A DNA stretch of 64,000 nt, from positions 113,526-177,525 of the forward strand of contig VWYX01000383.1 in NCBI GenBank assembly GCA_013396525.1. Direction: 5' to 3'. The stretch comes from Chaetorhynchus papuensis. Its lineage: Eukaryota; Chordata; Aves; Passeriformes; Rhipiduridae. A program made the position numbers and the translations under genes. Shown piece by piece: positions 53,401 to 63,165 of this stretch (position 1 is the stretch's first letter; each line of letters opens with the position of its first letter). The notes beneath the pieces were generated by a model. It worked only from the letters and a program-made list of their open reading frames with translations. It did not search any database and was not told the origin of the DNA.

Positions 53401-55856
53401 GGGAACAGTGGGACTCGATGGGCTGAGAGGGTTCTTCCAACCCAAACAGTTCCCTGATTCCCTGATCACAGCAAGACAGGTACAGGTGTCCAAGAAAGGA
53501 TATAAAGCACATTTCAAAATGTTCACATAGTTCAGCTACGCTGTGGGATTTGAACCCTAAAGATGGCTAAAAGACAATTTTACCAAATATATCAAATTTC
53601 CTCAGGTGTGCTGCAGGAGATCAGCATGTTCCAGGTGAAACAACAGCAATCCCAGATGGTTCAATTACAGAATAAAATCAGTTCCAGAACAAGAAGTTCA
53701 CCAAGCCCAAGGGTCTTCTGGAGCATATTTAGGGAAAGAGTTCCTCCAGCAGTGACAAAATGTAAAAAACCATGCAAGGTCATTAGGGGAAAGACTCAGA
53801 TCTGACTTCCTGCACCTTCCCAGCACCAGCCTGTGAAGTCCTGGGATCCAGATCCCTGTCAGGGAGCAGATCTGCTCCGTGCCCCAGAATCCCAGGATTG
53901 CTTAGGTTGGGAAAAAAACCTCCAAAGATCATCGAGTCCAATTATCAAGAGACAAACTGGAACCAACCTACCTCTGGAGGTGGAACATTAATTAAACTCA
54001 GTATCTCTCTAGCTGTACTCCTCTTGTTTGCTGACATGATAAGGCACCAGTCCCACCCCGATTTGCCATCTGCGCTGCTTCCCCCTTGATACCAATTTAT
54101 AATTAAAATGACTCAAAACGTCTTTGCCCGAGAAACACTTTTAATTAATGCAACGACACAAAATAATTAGCAGTGCAGGAGAAGGAAGCCTGATGGAGAT
54201 CTGATTGTCTTATTTGAGCACAACCCTCAGTGGCTGGTTGTTAAAGGACTCAACTCCACAGCCAGCGCCGAGGGGTCTCAGCAGAGCCCCCCCAGCCATC
54301 CCAAAAACCAGCACCAGGCACAGCTGGGAGTGCCCCATTTATAACACAACCTGACCCTGGGAGAAGGGAATGTGTCATCAGGCACCCACAGGCTTCCCTG
54401 GCAACCTCCAGGAAGGGGCAGACATTTTTTTTCCTCAATTTTTTTGATCAGAACGCATTTGTTGTCAAGTATTTAGAAGCTCTTTTTTTCCTTTTCTTTT
54501 TTTCCTTTTCTTTTTTATTTCTTTTTTTTTTCCTTTTTTTTTTCCTTTGTTTTTTTCCCTTTGTTGTTTTTTTTTTCCTTTTTTTTTTCCCCCTTTTTTC
54601 TTTTTTAATTCCTTTTCTTTTCCTTCTGAAACCCATCGGGATGAATCACTCATCCTGTTAAATGCCTGATCGTGACTCCAGCTGCAGCGATATGAAATCC
54701 CTGGAGTACGGAGCTCTTCCACATCAAGAGATTTTTAACGTAGCAATGCACTCAGCTTATTCCATGTGTAATAAAAGCAGCAAGTAAATCAAATATATTA
54801 AAAAAAAAAAAAAGGAAAAGCTCCTGGATCCGGATACCACAGAGGAAAACACAATGAACCTCTCTTTAAATATCTTTAATGGGATTTTTCCAGAAGTACA
54901 TGACAAAGCACTGAAATTCTTTTGAGGCAACACTTTGCTAATAACCTAAAAATACAATTTTGAATTGTTTCAGAGATAAAGAGGCAGCTAAAAATATCTT
55001 GCTAAATAATCTGGTACAAGAGGCCTTTTCGGATTACTTATGACAGTGATATCTTCAGTGTATAAAGAGATGGAAATGATAGAAAAAAGATTCTTTATTG
55101 ACAGCAGGTATCTGATCTGAGTGGGGGAATGGAGTTTTGCTGAGGACTGATCTCCACATTGATACCAGCTGCTTGTGCTGATAGCAAGAAAAAAGTGAAA
55201 TTGTCAGCTCGAGAGTGAGGTTACCCCAGCTCTAATTAACCCTGAGCACCAGGCGTGTGCATGTCTGCCCTGAAAGCAGCACCTGGGAGAGAGAGGATTC
55301 ACTGGGGGTTTGTTCAGTGCCACAAATGGAACAGGGAATGAATGAATAAATGAATGAATGAATGGAGTGCTGGAGCTCAGACCTGTGTGGCAGAGGAAGC
55401 TGGGGAGGGACAGGGCATTCCTTGGAATTATTGATCCTTTGGGACGTGCCCTGCATGGTGCCTGTCAGCTCCTTCCCTGGGGATCTCGTGACAAGGGACA
55501 CAACTCGTCCCCCTGGAGCCGCCTCTCGTGTCCCCCCTGCGGCTCCTGCCACCCTAAAATCCCCTCCAGCTGTCCCCTGCTGGCTTTTCTCCAGGCAAAA
55601 GGGGAAAGGCCTGAAGGGTTTCAGTGTCATCCCAACAGCAGTAGCTTCATCCCAGATCCTTTTCTACCAGTCCACACTGCTTCACACCACGGGCCCCCTC
55701 CTTCCCTCTCAGCATTCCCTGACAGAGCATTCCCTCAGCCTCGCTCCCTGCACAGCCCCAAACCTCCATCACCAGCACCTACCTCTTCGTAGAACTTCAG
55801 CTGAGGGACAGCTTCATCGATCTCGTTCATGCAATAGTCTTTAAAGAGCAAAAATC
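29260..55856 (-). CDS. GRK3: GRK3 (ADRBK2), beta-adrenergic receptor kinase 2, exons 3-21
   Basis: Serine/threonine kinase of the AGC group that phosphorylates agonist-occupied G-protein-coupled receptors in the cytosol and at the membrane, leading to arrestin binding and desensitisation; G-beta-gamma and phosphoinositides recruit it. Nineteen exons join without frameshift to give residues 64-688, the full length of the human protein minus its first 63 residues. Order: RH (RGS-like) domain to about 175; kinase 191-453 with glycine loop [10 protein letters not shown], Lys220, Glu239, Asp317 in YRDLKPAN and Asp335 in DLG (GRKs use DLG for DFG); AGC C-tail; PH domain 558-652 with the G-beta-gamma-binding end; C-terminus SNGL. 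GRK3 rather than GRK2 is indicated by LTVNVELPD and by EFVQWKKEL...RRAPKFLNK. Exons 1-2 (MADLEAV... and IRSVMQKYLEER...) were not found and are presumably above 64000. All catalytic residues are intact and all introns GT-AG. Confidence 0.97.
29938..30051 (-). CDS. GRK3: GRK3 exon 20 (residues 598-635, PH domain)
   Basis: Encodes [20 protein letters not shown], then [18 protein letters not shown], strands of the PH domain. Acceptor GTGCTGCAG, donor GTAAGA, phase 0 at both ends. Intron 20 (29422-29937) holds nothing I recognise. Confidence 0.97.
30354..30447. repeat. A-rich low-complexity tract (GRK3 intron 19)
   Basis: Three runs of A up to 16 long with single interruptions, then an A(7)C-like repeat. 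T-rich on the sense strand. The rest of intron 19 (30052-30997) is unremarkable. Confidence 0.95.
30998..31134 (-). CDS. GRK3: GRK3 exon 19 (residues 552-597, PH domain start)
   Basis: Encodes [20 protein letters not shown], then [20 protein letters not shown], virtually identical to human. [10 protein letters not shown] is the first PH strand and loop that contacts phosphoinositides. Acceptor GGTTTAG, donor GTGAGT. Confidence 0.98.
31480..31675 (+). mobile_element. CR1 LINE 3' fragment (GRK3 intron 18)
   Basis: Sense CR1 on the plus strand: GAAGCTGTGGCTGCCCCATC, then GGATAGTGGAAGGTGTCCCT, CCTTTCCAACCCAAACCATT and the GATTC end. Antisense to the gene. Confidence 0.92.
31864..32026 (-). CDS. 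GRK3: GRK3 exon 18 (residues 498-552)
   Basis: Encodes [20 protein letters not shown], then [20 protein letters not shown] and [12 protein letters not shown]. This is the returning RH helices and linker to the PH domain. Acceptor CTTGCAAG, donor GTAATC, phase 1. Confidence 0.97.
32583..32665 (+). mobile_element. Probable CR1 LINE fragment (GRK3 intron 17)
   Basis: AGGGTTGTCCAGCACTGAGC, then CCATCCCTGGAGGGGTTTAA resembles the internal CR1 3' region; the terminus is missing. The rest of intron 17 (32027-34181) shows nothing I recognise. Confidence 0.6.
34182..34277 (-). CDS. GRK3: GRK3 exon 17 (residues 466-497, AGC C-tail)
   Basis: 32 codons including [20 protein letters not shown] and DEEDTKGIK. 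This is the active-site-tether part of the AGC C-terminal extension. Acceptor ATTTCTAG, donor GTACCC. Confidence 0.98.
34729..34795 (-). CDS. GRK3: GRK3 exon 16 (residues 443-465, end of kinase domain)
   Basis: Encodes [26 protein letters not shown] is the conserved kinase-domain C-terminal motif. Acceptor TTTTGCAG, donor GTAAAG, ends in phase 0. Confidence 0.97.
35064..35530. repeat. About 23-bp minisatellite, about 20 copies (GRK3 intron 15)
   Basis: Units start TCAGATCCCAA (or TCAGGCCCC near the end) at 35064, 35087, 35111, 35133, 35157, 35180, 35203 and onward. Two subtypes alternate, ACACTGCTCTGGG and ACAAGGACCTGGG. Long open frames on both strands here are repeat artefacts. The rest of intron 15 (34796-36392) is unremarkable. 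Confidence 0.95.
36393..36493 (-). CDS. GRK3: GRK3 exon 15 (residues 410-443)
   Basis: Encodes [20 protein letters not shown] then [13 protein letters not shown], kinase C-lobe. The RLG following QRD is the usual AGC-kinase motif. Acceptor CTCGGCAG, donor GTAGGT, phase 2. Confidence 0.97.
36680..36746 (-). CDS. GRK3: GRK3 exon 14 (residues 387-409)
   Basis: Encodes [22 protein letters not shown], kinase C-lobe. Acceptor TTTCCACAG, donor GTAAGG, ends in phase 0. Confidence 0.98.
36747..38549 (-). other. GRK3 intron 13, distal part
   Basis: About 1.8 kb of AT-balanced intronic sequence in which I recognise no exon, transposon or structured repeat. Confidence 0.6.
38550..38659. repeat. (TTTGG)n pentanucleotide microsatellite in two blocks (GRK3 intron 13)
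   Basis: Block 1 at 38550-38594 and block 2 at 38609-38659 are pure TTTGG repeats separated by TCTACAGGAAGCAGG. CCAAA on the sense strand. About 145 bp from the exon 13 donor. Confidence 0.97.
38805..38912 (-). CDS. GRK3: GRK3 exon 13, activation segment (residues 351-387)
   Basis: Encodes [20 protein letters not shown] then [16 protein letters not shown], including the APE motif and the DWFSLGC helix. Notably GC-rich compared with neighbouring exons. Acceptor CTCTGCAG, donor GTGAGT. Confidence 0.98.
39707..39801 (-). CDS. GRK3: GRK3 exon 12 (residues 320-351, Mg-binding segment)
   Basis: Encodes [20 protein letters not shown] then [11 protein letters not shown]. It contains Asn322 and Asp335 of DLG, both metal ligands. 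Acceptor GGTTTCCAG; donor GTAAGT directly after an exonic GT that completes Val351. Confidence 0.98.
40542..40672 (-). CDS. GRK3: GRK3 exon 11 (residues 276-319, catalytic loop)
   Basis: Encodes [20 protein letters not shown], then [20 protein letters not shown] with catalytic Asp317. Acceptor GTTTCAG, donor GTAATG, phase 0 at the end. Confidence 0.98.
40994..41077. repeat. Two (CAT)n trinucleotide tracts (GRK3 intron 10)
   Basis: 40994-41022 and 41053-41077, nine and eight units, 30 bp apart. On the sense strand they are ATG repeats starting 18 nt past the exon 10 donor. Confidence 0.96.
41096..41174 (-). CDS. GRK3: GRK3 exon 10 (residues 250-276, hinge)
   Basis: Encodes [20 protein letters not shown] then ILDLMNG, the N-lobe strand leading to the hinge. 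Acceptor CCTTGCAG, donor GTAAGC. Two CAT trinucleotide tracts lie just inside the following intron. Confidence 0.98.
41748..41935 (-). mobile_element. CR1 LINE 3' fragment (GRK3 intron 9)
   Basis: ATTGCTAACGTTGGAAAAGC, CTCTGAGATCATCGAGTCCA, then ACCCATGTCCCCAAGTGCCA and CCTGGGCAGCTGTGCCAGGG, antisense CR1. Confidence 0.92.
42043..42135 (-). mobile_element. Second CR1 LINE 3' fragment (GRK3 intron 9)
   Basis: GGAATCATGGAATGCTTTGG, GAGGGACTTTAAAGCTCATT, then GGGACACCTTCCAGGG. A separate 3' end about 110 bp from the previous one, so two insertions. Confidence 0.88.
42136..45129 (-). other. GRK3 intron 9, central part
   Basis: About 3 kb without exons. Apart from a possible trace of a CR1 terminus near 43690-43730, I see no recognisable element. 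Confidence 0.6.
45130..45445 (-). mobile_element. CR1 LINE 3' fragment, about 315 bp (GRK3 intron 9)
   Basis: CCAGAATGGTTTGGGTGGGA, GGTTGCTCCAAGCCCCATCC, CTTCTCTGGGCACCCTGTGC, then AGAAGCCATTCCCCCTTACC. One of the longest CR1 pieces here. Confidence 0.93.
46503..46602 (-). CDS. GRK3: GRK3 exon 9 (residues 216-249, ATP-site lysine)
   Basis: Encodes [20 protein letters not shown] then [13 protein letters not shown] with Lys220 and helix-C Glu239. Acceptor TCCTCAG, donor GTAAGT. Confidence 0.98.
47578..47845 (-). mobile_element. CR1 LINE 3' fragment (GRK3 intron 8)
   Basis: TCACAGAATCACCGAATGGT, GGGAAGGGACCTTAAATTCA, GTTGCTCCAAGCCCCGTCCA, then CCACAGCTTCTCTGGGAACC. The rest of intron 8 (46603-49347) is unremarkable. 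Confidence 0.93.
49348..49439 (-). CDS. GRK3: GRK3 exon 8 (residues 186-216, glycine-rich loop)
   Basis: Encodes [20 protein letters not shown] then [10 protein letters not shown], the start of the kinase domain. Acceptor TTTGCAG, donor GTGAGT, phase 2. Confidence 0.98.
50026..50077 (-). CDS. GRK3: GRK3 exon 7 (residues 168-185)
   Basis: Encodes [18 protein letters not shown], the end of the main RH bundle leading into the kinase. Acceptor TTTTGCAG, donor GTAAGT. 52 nt. Confidence 0.97.
51146..51207 (-). CDS. GRK3: GRK3 exon 6 (residues 148-168)
   Basis: Encodes [20 protein letters not shown] plus two bases of Ser168. RH domain. Acceptor CTTTTTAG, donor GTATGA. Confidence 0.97.
52157..52231 (-). 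CDS. GRK3: GRK3 exon 5 (residues 123-147)
   Basis: 25 codons, [27 protein letters not shown] domain. Acceptor TCCAAAAG, donor GTGAGC, phase 0 at both ends. Confidence 0.97.
53030..53131 (-). CDS. GRK3: GRK3 exon 4 (residues 89-122)
   Basis: 34 codons, [20 protein letters not shown], then [16 protein letters not shown]-domain helices that in GRK2 bind G-alpha-q. Acceptor GCTTGCAG, donor GTGGGT, phase 0 at both ends. Confidence 0.98.
53296..53467 (+). mobile_element. CR1 LINE 3' fragment (GRK3 intron 3)
   Basis: Sense: GGATGTGGCACTTGGGGACA, GTGGCCTTGGCAGTGCTAAG, GGACTCGATGGGCTGAGAGG and the terminal CCTGATTCCCTGATCA. Confidence 0.92.
53885..53945 (-). mobile_element. CR1 LINE 3'-end fragment (GRK3 intron 3)
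   Basis: AATCCCAGGATTGCTTAGGT, then CCTCCAAAGATCATCGAGTC. About 420 bp from an oppositely oriented CR1 copy. Confidence 0.85.
54480..54630. repeat. Homopyrimidine tract, about 150 bp (GRK3 intron 3)
   Basis: Almost pure T with short C runs on the plus strand (pure A/G on the sense strand), interrupted only by a few A or G. Long polypurine/polypyrimidine tracts can form triplex DNA. Confidence 0.95.
55335..55365. repeat. (AATG)n microsatellite (GRK3 intron 3)
   Basis: About seven AATG units with one AATA variant. Confidence 0.9.
55783..55856 (-). CDS. GRK3: GRK3 exon 3 (residues 64-88), first exon in window
   Basis: Encodes [20 protein letters not shown] then FYEE, RH domain. Acceptor TTCTTTCCAG, donor GTAGGT. 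It starts in phase 1, as expected after an exon 2 ending ...QKIG. Confidence 0.97.
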
Positions 55857-57273
55857 CTGGAAAGAAAAACAGAAAAAAAAAAAAATCAGAAAAACTCGTC
55901 TCGTTACGCTGATGACTTGTAAAAAGGCTCACCACGGGCTGTATAAACCTGGGTGAGCATCCCCAGCTGCCAAGGTTTAGGATTCTGATTCCCATCCAGC
56001 TCTTCATTCCCAGCACAAAAGGATCCCAAGGCTGCTTCACCTCCCACAGGTGTATTCAGCCCATTACTGCTTCCACCTGCTGAGGATTTTATGAGGTATT
56101 TCCATAAGGCACCAAAATATCCTTTTCCTCTTCACAGACCACATTTTCTTCCTTTTTTTTCTTTTCTTAACCCTAGTAAAAACTAGACACTATTCATGTT
56201 TTGGGGTTTGTTTTTTTTTTTTTGCAAGAGATTTACCTACATTTCACTGACGAAGCACAACCTCTTGTGCACTCCCATTTCAGAATTACCGGTTCATGTT
56301 ACCTCTAATGGGTTTTATTGCTCAATAAATTACATCAGGGTCTTTAGAGTTCCTTTGCAAGTAATTTAGAGCATGACCCCGGCAGGCTGCAGATGAGAAT
56401 CTTCCATTAGGAGCATTTTAATGCACTGTCACAAAGCCTCATCCCATGGAAGCGTTGTCTTTCCCTGCCTCTGAGCTGGCACCTGCCAGCCTGGAATTTC
56501 ACACAGGGATCTGTGTCACAAATGTCCCCATCATCACTGCCAAACCCACCCAAAGTCCCCCATCTCCCCAGCCAGGCCACCTCTCCTTGCCAGCGTGGCT
56601 TTTTGAGGACAAAAAGTGAAACTTGGGGAGCTGCCTCAAATTCCTCATTTCCCACATGACGGAAGCGGCGGCAGCACGGAGCAGAATCCTGCTGAATGGA
56701 CTCAACTTTTCTAGGACAATGAACCAAAGAAGATTGGGTAATTAAGAGACTGAAGAGTGGCACAAACAGCGCTGAATGCACTGAAAGAAAAACCCCTGGC
56801 CTGCTCCCAGCTCCTGGCTGGGGCCCAAAAAAACCCACAAAACAACAAAAAAACACAACAATAAACCACAAAGACAACTGTGGGAGGAGTGTGAAAATAT
56901 ACCAACACACATTTCCAGCAAGGCCACGCCAAACATTCCAGCCCTGCTTAGTATTTTCCAAACTTTTTCAATTTAATTATGGCAGAGCAAGAAGAGGTTC
57001 CCAAGCCCGTGGCACAGGGAACAATTGGAGGCTTATGCAGCCACAGGACACGGGCTGCTCCTCCCCGAGGCCCCTTGGCACTGCACGGCAAAAACCCAGA
57101 TATACCCAAAATATACAGACTGACAGCTGGGAATGTCCAGCCTGGGGAAGAGAAGGTTGTGTGGAGACCTCACAGCACCTTCCAGGATCTGGAAGGGGTT
57201 ACAAGGAAGCCGGAGAGGGATTCTGCATCAGGAACTGGAGTGACAGGACAAGGCTTCAAATATAAAAGGAAAT

Positions 57274-57492
57274 TTAGGTGAGATATATGGAAGAAATCCT
57301 TCCCTGTGAGGTGGTGAGGCCCTGGCACAGGGTGCCCAGAGAAGCTGTGGCTGCCCCTGGATCCCTGGAAGTGTCCAAGGTCAGGTCAGACAGGGCTTGG
57401 AGCAACCTGGGACAGTGGAAAGTGTTCCTACCCATGGGACTGGATGAGCTTTAAGGTCCCTTCCAACCCAAACCATTCCATGATTCTCTGAT
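57274..57492 (+). mobile_element. CR1 LINE 3' fragment (GRK3 intron 2)
   Basis: GGTGGTGAGGCCCTGGCACA, AGAAGCTGTGGCTGCCCCTG, GCTTGGAGCAACCTGGGACA, CCTTCCAACCCAAACCATTC and ATGATTCTCTGATTC. Confidence 0.94.
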
Positions 57493-58535
57493 TCAGAAAA
57501 ATCCAATTAGAGCTTAATGCTCCCCAGACTGGAATTGTTTCTGTTTCGACCTCCCATTCTATCAACAGACCCTGCACTTCCCCTGAAGCACAAAGGAAAT
57601 CTCCTCCTTTACTGCTGCTCTTGGATTGAGTGAAAAACGATCAGCCAGAAACTGCAGCTCTCACATAATGGCACAACGAAGTGACAGATGCAGCATTGAG
57701 TAAGTGACAGGAGTTTTAAGAAGTTCAGGGAGAGCTGACGAGGAGCACAATAAGCACAGTGAACAGCACACAGAAAAATAAGCCCAAGGAACAGAAAGCA
57801 GGAATTAATAAAATGATAGCGTTAAGTAACAGCTAAAAAGAACCAGCAATTATTTATGAAATAAAGATGCTGACAGCTTTGGCTTTAAAGATTCCTTCTG
57901 CTATAACTATATAATTTCTGCAACAACCAGATCACTGGTTGTTAAGGGAAAAAGGAAAAATATTTTTTAAGAGCTTCTTCTGGTAGCACCAAATGGATGG
58001 ATGGTATCAATAATACACACATGGAGTGTGAGGCAGCACCCAGCTCCCACCCTCCTCCTTCCCACTCTCTGGACAATCATTTTCCCCTTTATCTTTGTAT
58101 GGACAACCCTAGGACAAATTAGCCAACTGCCATGAATTGCACTGCCTCTAATTACCAAGGCAAAATGTCTCTCAAGGAGGGATAAAGGCCACCTTTGAGG
58201 TTTGCAGCTCAGTGTTCACCAGAGACTCACGAGCGGGGAGGGATGGGGTGGTGGGGAGAGCAGATTCAGGTGAGGCACCTCACCTGTGACCAGGTATTCC
58301 CAGAGCTCATCTCCAACTGGACAAGGTCCCTGTCACAAGTTTGGAGGGCACAAGGAGGGGAACTAAGTTAACCCAACTCTTGGAAAAAAAAGAGCATGAA
58401 TGTTTACTTCAGTATTTATTTCAAAGAATTATGTTTTTCTAGCACGACCTCAGGAATTCCGCGTGAAATCCTGACTCTAATCAAGAGCATCCCTCCAGCC
58501 CTGGGTTTTGTCTCCAGAATTCAGCCCTTCCCACC

Positions 58536-58700
58536 ATGCTGCCACACACTCCAGACTCCTCATCATGTTTGTGGCCTCCACTGGACCCTCTCCAGGAGCT
58601 CCTCGTCTTTCCTGAACAGTGGAGACAGATCAGAACTGAACAGCACACTCCAGATGTGGCCACTCCTCACGATTCAAGCCACCTTCTCATTTCCCAGTTC
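58536..58700 (-). mobile_element. Probable internal CR1 LINE piece (GRK3 intron 2)
   Basis: CCTCCACTGGACCCTCTCCA, then CTGAACAGCACACTCCAGATGTGGCC-like text resembles the antisense CR1 region upstream of the 3' terminus. No terminus present. Confidence 0.5.
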
Positions 58701-59429
58701 CGTGGCATTTTCCTGCCCTGCTCCCAGAGTCTGTGGCTCTGCCAATGTCCCCCCAGGACAGCAGCCACGAAGGCCACCTCCTCCAGCAGTCTAAAGGTCA
58801 CCTGCAGCCACAACGCCACCTCTCCATCCCTGTCAATTAGCTGAGAGCACAGAACAATAAATATAATAAAATAAAACAACAACCAGGAACTCCACCATAA
58901 AACACTTGGAGAAAACGACTTAACTGGAATTTTATGAGCGTCCGATTCGAGCAACCTTTTAACAGGAGGAAATCAAAATCTTATTAAAGCAAACAGCAGT
59001 GACTAGGTGAGAGAGCAGAGCTAAAAATAGCCACGTTTAGCCCCGATACAAGTGTTCACAATGCCACTGATTGAAAGGAAGCTGCATCTATTTACAGCGG
59101 GCCTGAACGTGGTCCAAAACGCTGATGTAGCCTCTTTCTAGTAGGCAAAATAGCAAATTAGAGAACAAAAATATCAAGCTGCTTCCAAATCCTCCCGAAA
59201 CGTGCTGTGTATAAATACGGAATCCTGACAAACAAAGCAGCTCTGACATCTGCACCAGACACGGGCTCCTTTCCCGGCGCTCCGGCCAACGGCTCCCGGG
59301 CAGGAAACGCTCCGGGAATGTCTCTGCAAAGTCTGCAACACAGGGTCTGGCCCTGTTTAGGGCACTCAAAGGTCTCCAATCTAAGTCCCTCCAAGATGTC
59401 TCTCATGATGTTTCTTGCTCGGTGAGCTC

Positions 59430-59795
59430 GGACAACAGCAAGAAGCCGTGGCCAGAGGGATGTGGCACCTCCTGCTCTCTGCAGGACACTGTGCCAAGGT
59501 GGGAGTCGGGCTCTGATCCCAGGGAACAGGGACAGGACAAGAGGAAACAGCCCCAAGTTGTGCCAGGGGAGGTTCAGGTTGGACATCAGCAGGAATTTCC
59601 TCATGGAAAGCATGGTCAGGCATTGCAAGGGGCTGCCCAGGGAGGTTTGGAGTCCCCATCCCTGGAGGTGTCCAAGGAACGCCTGGATGTGGCACTCAGT
59701 GCTCTGGGCTGGTGACAGGGTGAGGATCGGTCATGGGCTGGACTTGATGGTCCTGAAGGGCTTTCCTGACCCGAATGATTTTGGGATTCTGGGGT
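59430..59795 (+). mobile_element. CR1 LINE 3' fragment, about 365 bp (GRK3 intron 2)
   Basis: GGTTCAGGTTGGACATCAGC, AATTTCCTCATGGAAAGCAT, GGGGCTGCCCAGGGAGGTTT, CTGGACTTGATGGTCCTGAA and a degenerate GATTTTGGGATTC end. Confidence 0.94.
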
Positions 59796-60821
59796 ATCTC
59801 CTCCCCAGAAATGTCTCTCGTGTAGAACTGCCACAGGACAGCACAGCCCAACCACCAAAGCACGGTGACATTACAGCCCAGCTGTGTTTAAATCCAGCTG
59901 TGGGTGTGTTCAACCTCCTGAAATAGCCCTCGGTGACCTTCAGATCCATCAGTGCCAGTAACAGATCTGGGTCACAGGCACGAACACTGGGACAAAGTCT
60001 ACTATTAAACCACATAAAAACTGTAATTCCCACCAACCTGCAATTGTCACGGAACACCAGGCCAGGTTCAGACTCCTGTTCTGTCCAGTGCCCACACGGA
60101 GCTGCCACAGCACAGGGTAATTGAGGCCACCTAAGAGCTCCAGAACTGAGAGAACCACCAATTTCCCTCTCCAGGAACAAAGATGACCAGGGAAAACTGT
60201 GGAGGAATTTGCAAGGTCCAAAAACACACTACTTTTCTTTCCCTAATCTATTCTTTCCTACTTGAGCCTAATGTTCATTCACTTTGCATTAAAAATAATG
60301 CATTGTAACAGACTGAAACATATTCCTGTGCATAGAAAGCAGGGGAAAAGAACAAACTGTATTTCACAAGAGGACGTGCATCCAATGGTGAGGAGCAGAG
60401 AACAATTTCCCCAGAACAGAACCAAATTGAGCTCAAAATTAGGCTGCAAGTTGCCAGGTAGCTTGTTTAATGACGTCTAGAAACCATTATATGAAAATAA
60501 GCTTTGGCTAAAAGGTTTTACGTGTTGTCAAAGGAACCTCTTATTTCCAGGCGTATTTTCCAATAGCTTTTCACCCAGGGAAATCATTGTTCAAGCTTGG
60601 TCAGCCCTCTTTCTAAACACCAGACTTGTGCATGCTTGAAATTCCTGCAGGGAGAGGAGCAGGAGAGCTGAGCTGCTCCTCCAGCACTGACACTGGGGGC
60701 ACAGTGGAGGGGGTATTCACAAATTCTGGGTCAAACCTCAAAAGCTTGAGGGCTGACACAGGTAAGAGCATCTCAAGCAGTGAATATACAGACTTAAAAA
60801 AAGCACTCAATTATCATTATT

Positions 60822-60970
60822 AGGTTGCCCAGAGAAGCTGTGGCTGCCCCATCCCTGGAAGGGTCCAAGGCCGGGCTGGACAGGGCTTGGAGCAACCTGG
60901 GATAGTGGAAGGTGGAACTGGATGAGCTTTAAGGTCCCTTCCAACCCAAAACATTCAGGGATTCCCTGAA
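60822..60970 (+). mobile_element. CR1 LINE 3' fragment (GRK3 intron 2)
   Basis: TTGCCCAGAGAAGCTGTGGC, GGCTTGGAGCAACCTGGGAT, GAGCTTTAAGGTCCCTTCCA, then CATTCAGGGATTCCCTGAA. Confidence 0.94.
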
Positions 60971-62919
60971 TATCCTCATGAAACAGTAGTTCCGAACACT
61001 GAATGTGTGATAAATCATTTTTTAACAGCCATGGAGAGAAAAGAATGGGGAAAACTTATCTCTGAACCCTATTTACTACATATCTCTCATATTCTGGTCT
61101 CCCTTAACATGCAGATTCCAGCTGACTGAAGTTGAGCATCAAAGGCATTCAGCATATCAAAGGTGAAAGAAAAAAGAGCATTTACACAAGAAAAAGCTCC
61201 TCTAAAAGATGGAGGAGTAATAACACTAAACAGAGGTACACGAAAAGATTCTAATTTTTTAAAAGGACCACTAAACACAGAACTGAAGCATTTCATTTCA
61301 ATCAGTTATTGCCAAGAACGTGATTAAATTCCCTCACTAAATCTCATCAAGGAACACACAGCCCTTGAGGTTTTGGTTTTGCTTCACTTGTAAACAGAAG
61401 AAACTCCCACCCCTTTGCAACTGGTAATAGAAGGTTCCAGCAAGCTATGAGCAAGCTAACAACCCGGAGCAGCTAAAAAACCTCGTGGTGGTGGATTGGG
61501 TTTTGTTGCCTCTGCTTATTCCCCACATCACGTCCTAAGAAGGACGCGAAAGTTGCTATTTTCCTGAGCAGTATTTTTCCATTATACAACGTTTTAAAAT
61601 GAATTCCATAACACAAGCCAACGTCTCCTTTTTTACTGAGAATCACACTTTTCCTTCTGCCCTGCTCCAAGCTGTGAACTCCACTGTTACCAATTACTGA
61701 ACACAACAAACTACACTGGGAGCTGCAGTTCTGCTCCTCAGGAAGGGCCTAAATCCAGGTGTGGCTTTTAGGTGGGAGCAAGGTGACACGATCATCTGAT
61801 GAAGACACAGAGTAATTTCACAACAGAAGGGTGTTCTCAAGTCCCTGGTGCCAGTATTTGCCTCAGCAAGCTTTGCTCAGTATCTGAACCGCTGTGAAGA
61901 GCCAAATTGTTCAGCCAGAGCATCGAGGAACTGTTGTGCTGTGGTCAAAATCAAAACACAAAGCCAGCAGTATCCAGTTGGTAAATACACACAGCACTTA
62001 GGTAAAGAGCAGCAAAACCACTAAAACAACAGTGACAGAGCCCAGCTGATTCTCCTACAGGAATTTCTGAGCCTTCCTCTGGTTCATTCTGGCGCTCTGA
62101 GAAAGCTGCTGTGAGCTGGAGGCTCAGAAACTGACAGTTCTGCTCTTTTTCCTCTTCTAATCACAGAAATTACGGGCAGAGCTATCTAGAAATATTAAGA
62201 AATTGGTTTGCAGATTTTCAACCCCACCTATCCAACCTCCATGGACACGTGTGACAGCAGGATGGCACAGAGGCCCTGGCTGGACAGGGCACTGGACAGG
62301 GAAGGGGGTTGGCCAGGTGTATTGCCCACGTTCTTTTGTAGGACTGCTGTTGGGATGGACCAATAAAAGCAGCTGGAAATGGGATAATTGACAGTCAGAG
62401 CTCTCCAGCTCCTCTGCTCTGCAGCTCTGACCGCTCCGCCCCTTAAATGCACTGCTGAAAGTGAGAACACTTAACAGCTCCAGTAATTTACATTCTACTG
62501 ACTGGTGCTGGTTCTGAGCTGTTCTGTTGCTGCTGAGTGATCCCACTGAGGGGAATGAGCAGTGCTGGCTGGCCCGGAGAATCTGCTTTATTAGTACCAC
62601 ACAGCCATGCAGGTAAAACTTATTAAAGCTGTTATTATGCCACCTTGCAGACATGGCAAAGTAATATCTCCCTATTTCACAGTGGTGTTCAGGGGCTTAA
62701 TTAGTCCGTGAACTGTTTCAAGACACATTGATAAAAACTCCATGGGGAGTGCAACTGTTTCGGATCGACTGAGGAATTGCTGGGTGGGAAGAAGTGGAAA
62801 TCAGGATCGTGTGTGGTGCACAACGAGAAGATTCCAGCAGGAATGGGTGAAGAAAGCCCAGGTGAGGACAAGCAGAGAGAAAAAACCACCTTTGGGATGG
62901 AAGCCGCTTTGCACAGTAT

Positions 62920-63165
62920 TAATCACAGAATATCCAGAGTCGGGAGGGACCCACAGGGATCATCCAGTCCAGCTCCTGGCCCTGCACAGACACCTCAAAA
63001 ATCCCACCCTGTGCCTGAGAATATTGTCCAAACATTCCTGGAGCTCTGGCAGCCTCGGGGCCGTGCCCATTCCCTGGGGAGCCTGGGCAGTGCCCAGCAC
63101 CCTCTGGGGGGAGAACCTTTCCCTGCTATCCAACCTAAACCTCCCTGACACAGTTTAAAGCCACG
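62920..63165 (-). mobile_element. CR1 LINE 3' fragment (GRK3 intron 2)
   Basis: AATCACAGAATATCCAGAGT, CATCCAGTCCAGCTCCTGGC, then TGCCCAGCACCCTCTGGGGG and CTGCTATCCAACCTAAACCT. A different CR1 subfamily from most others here. Confidence 0.92.
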
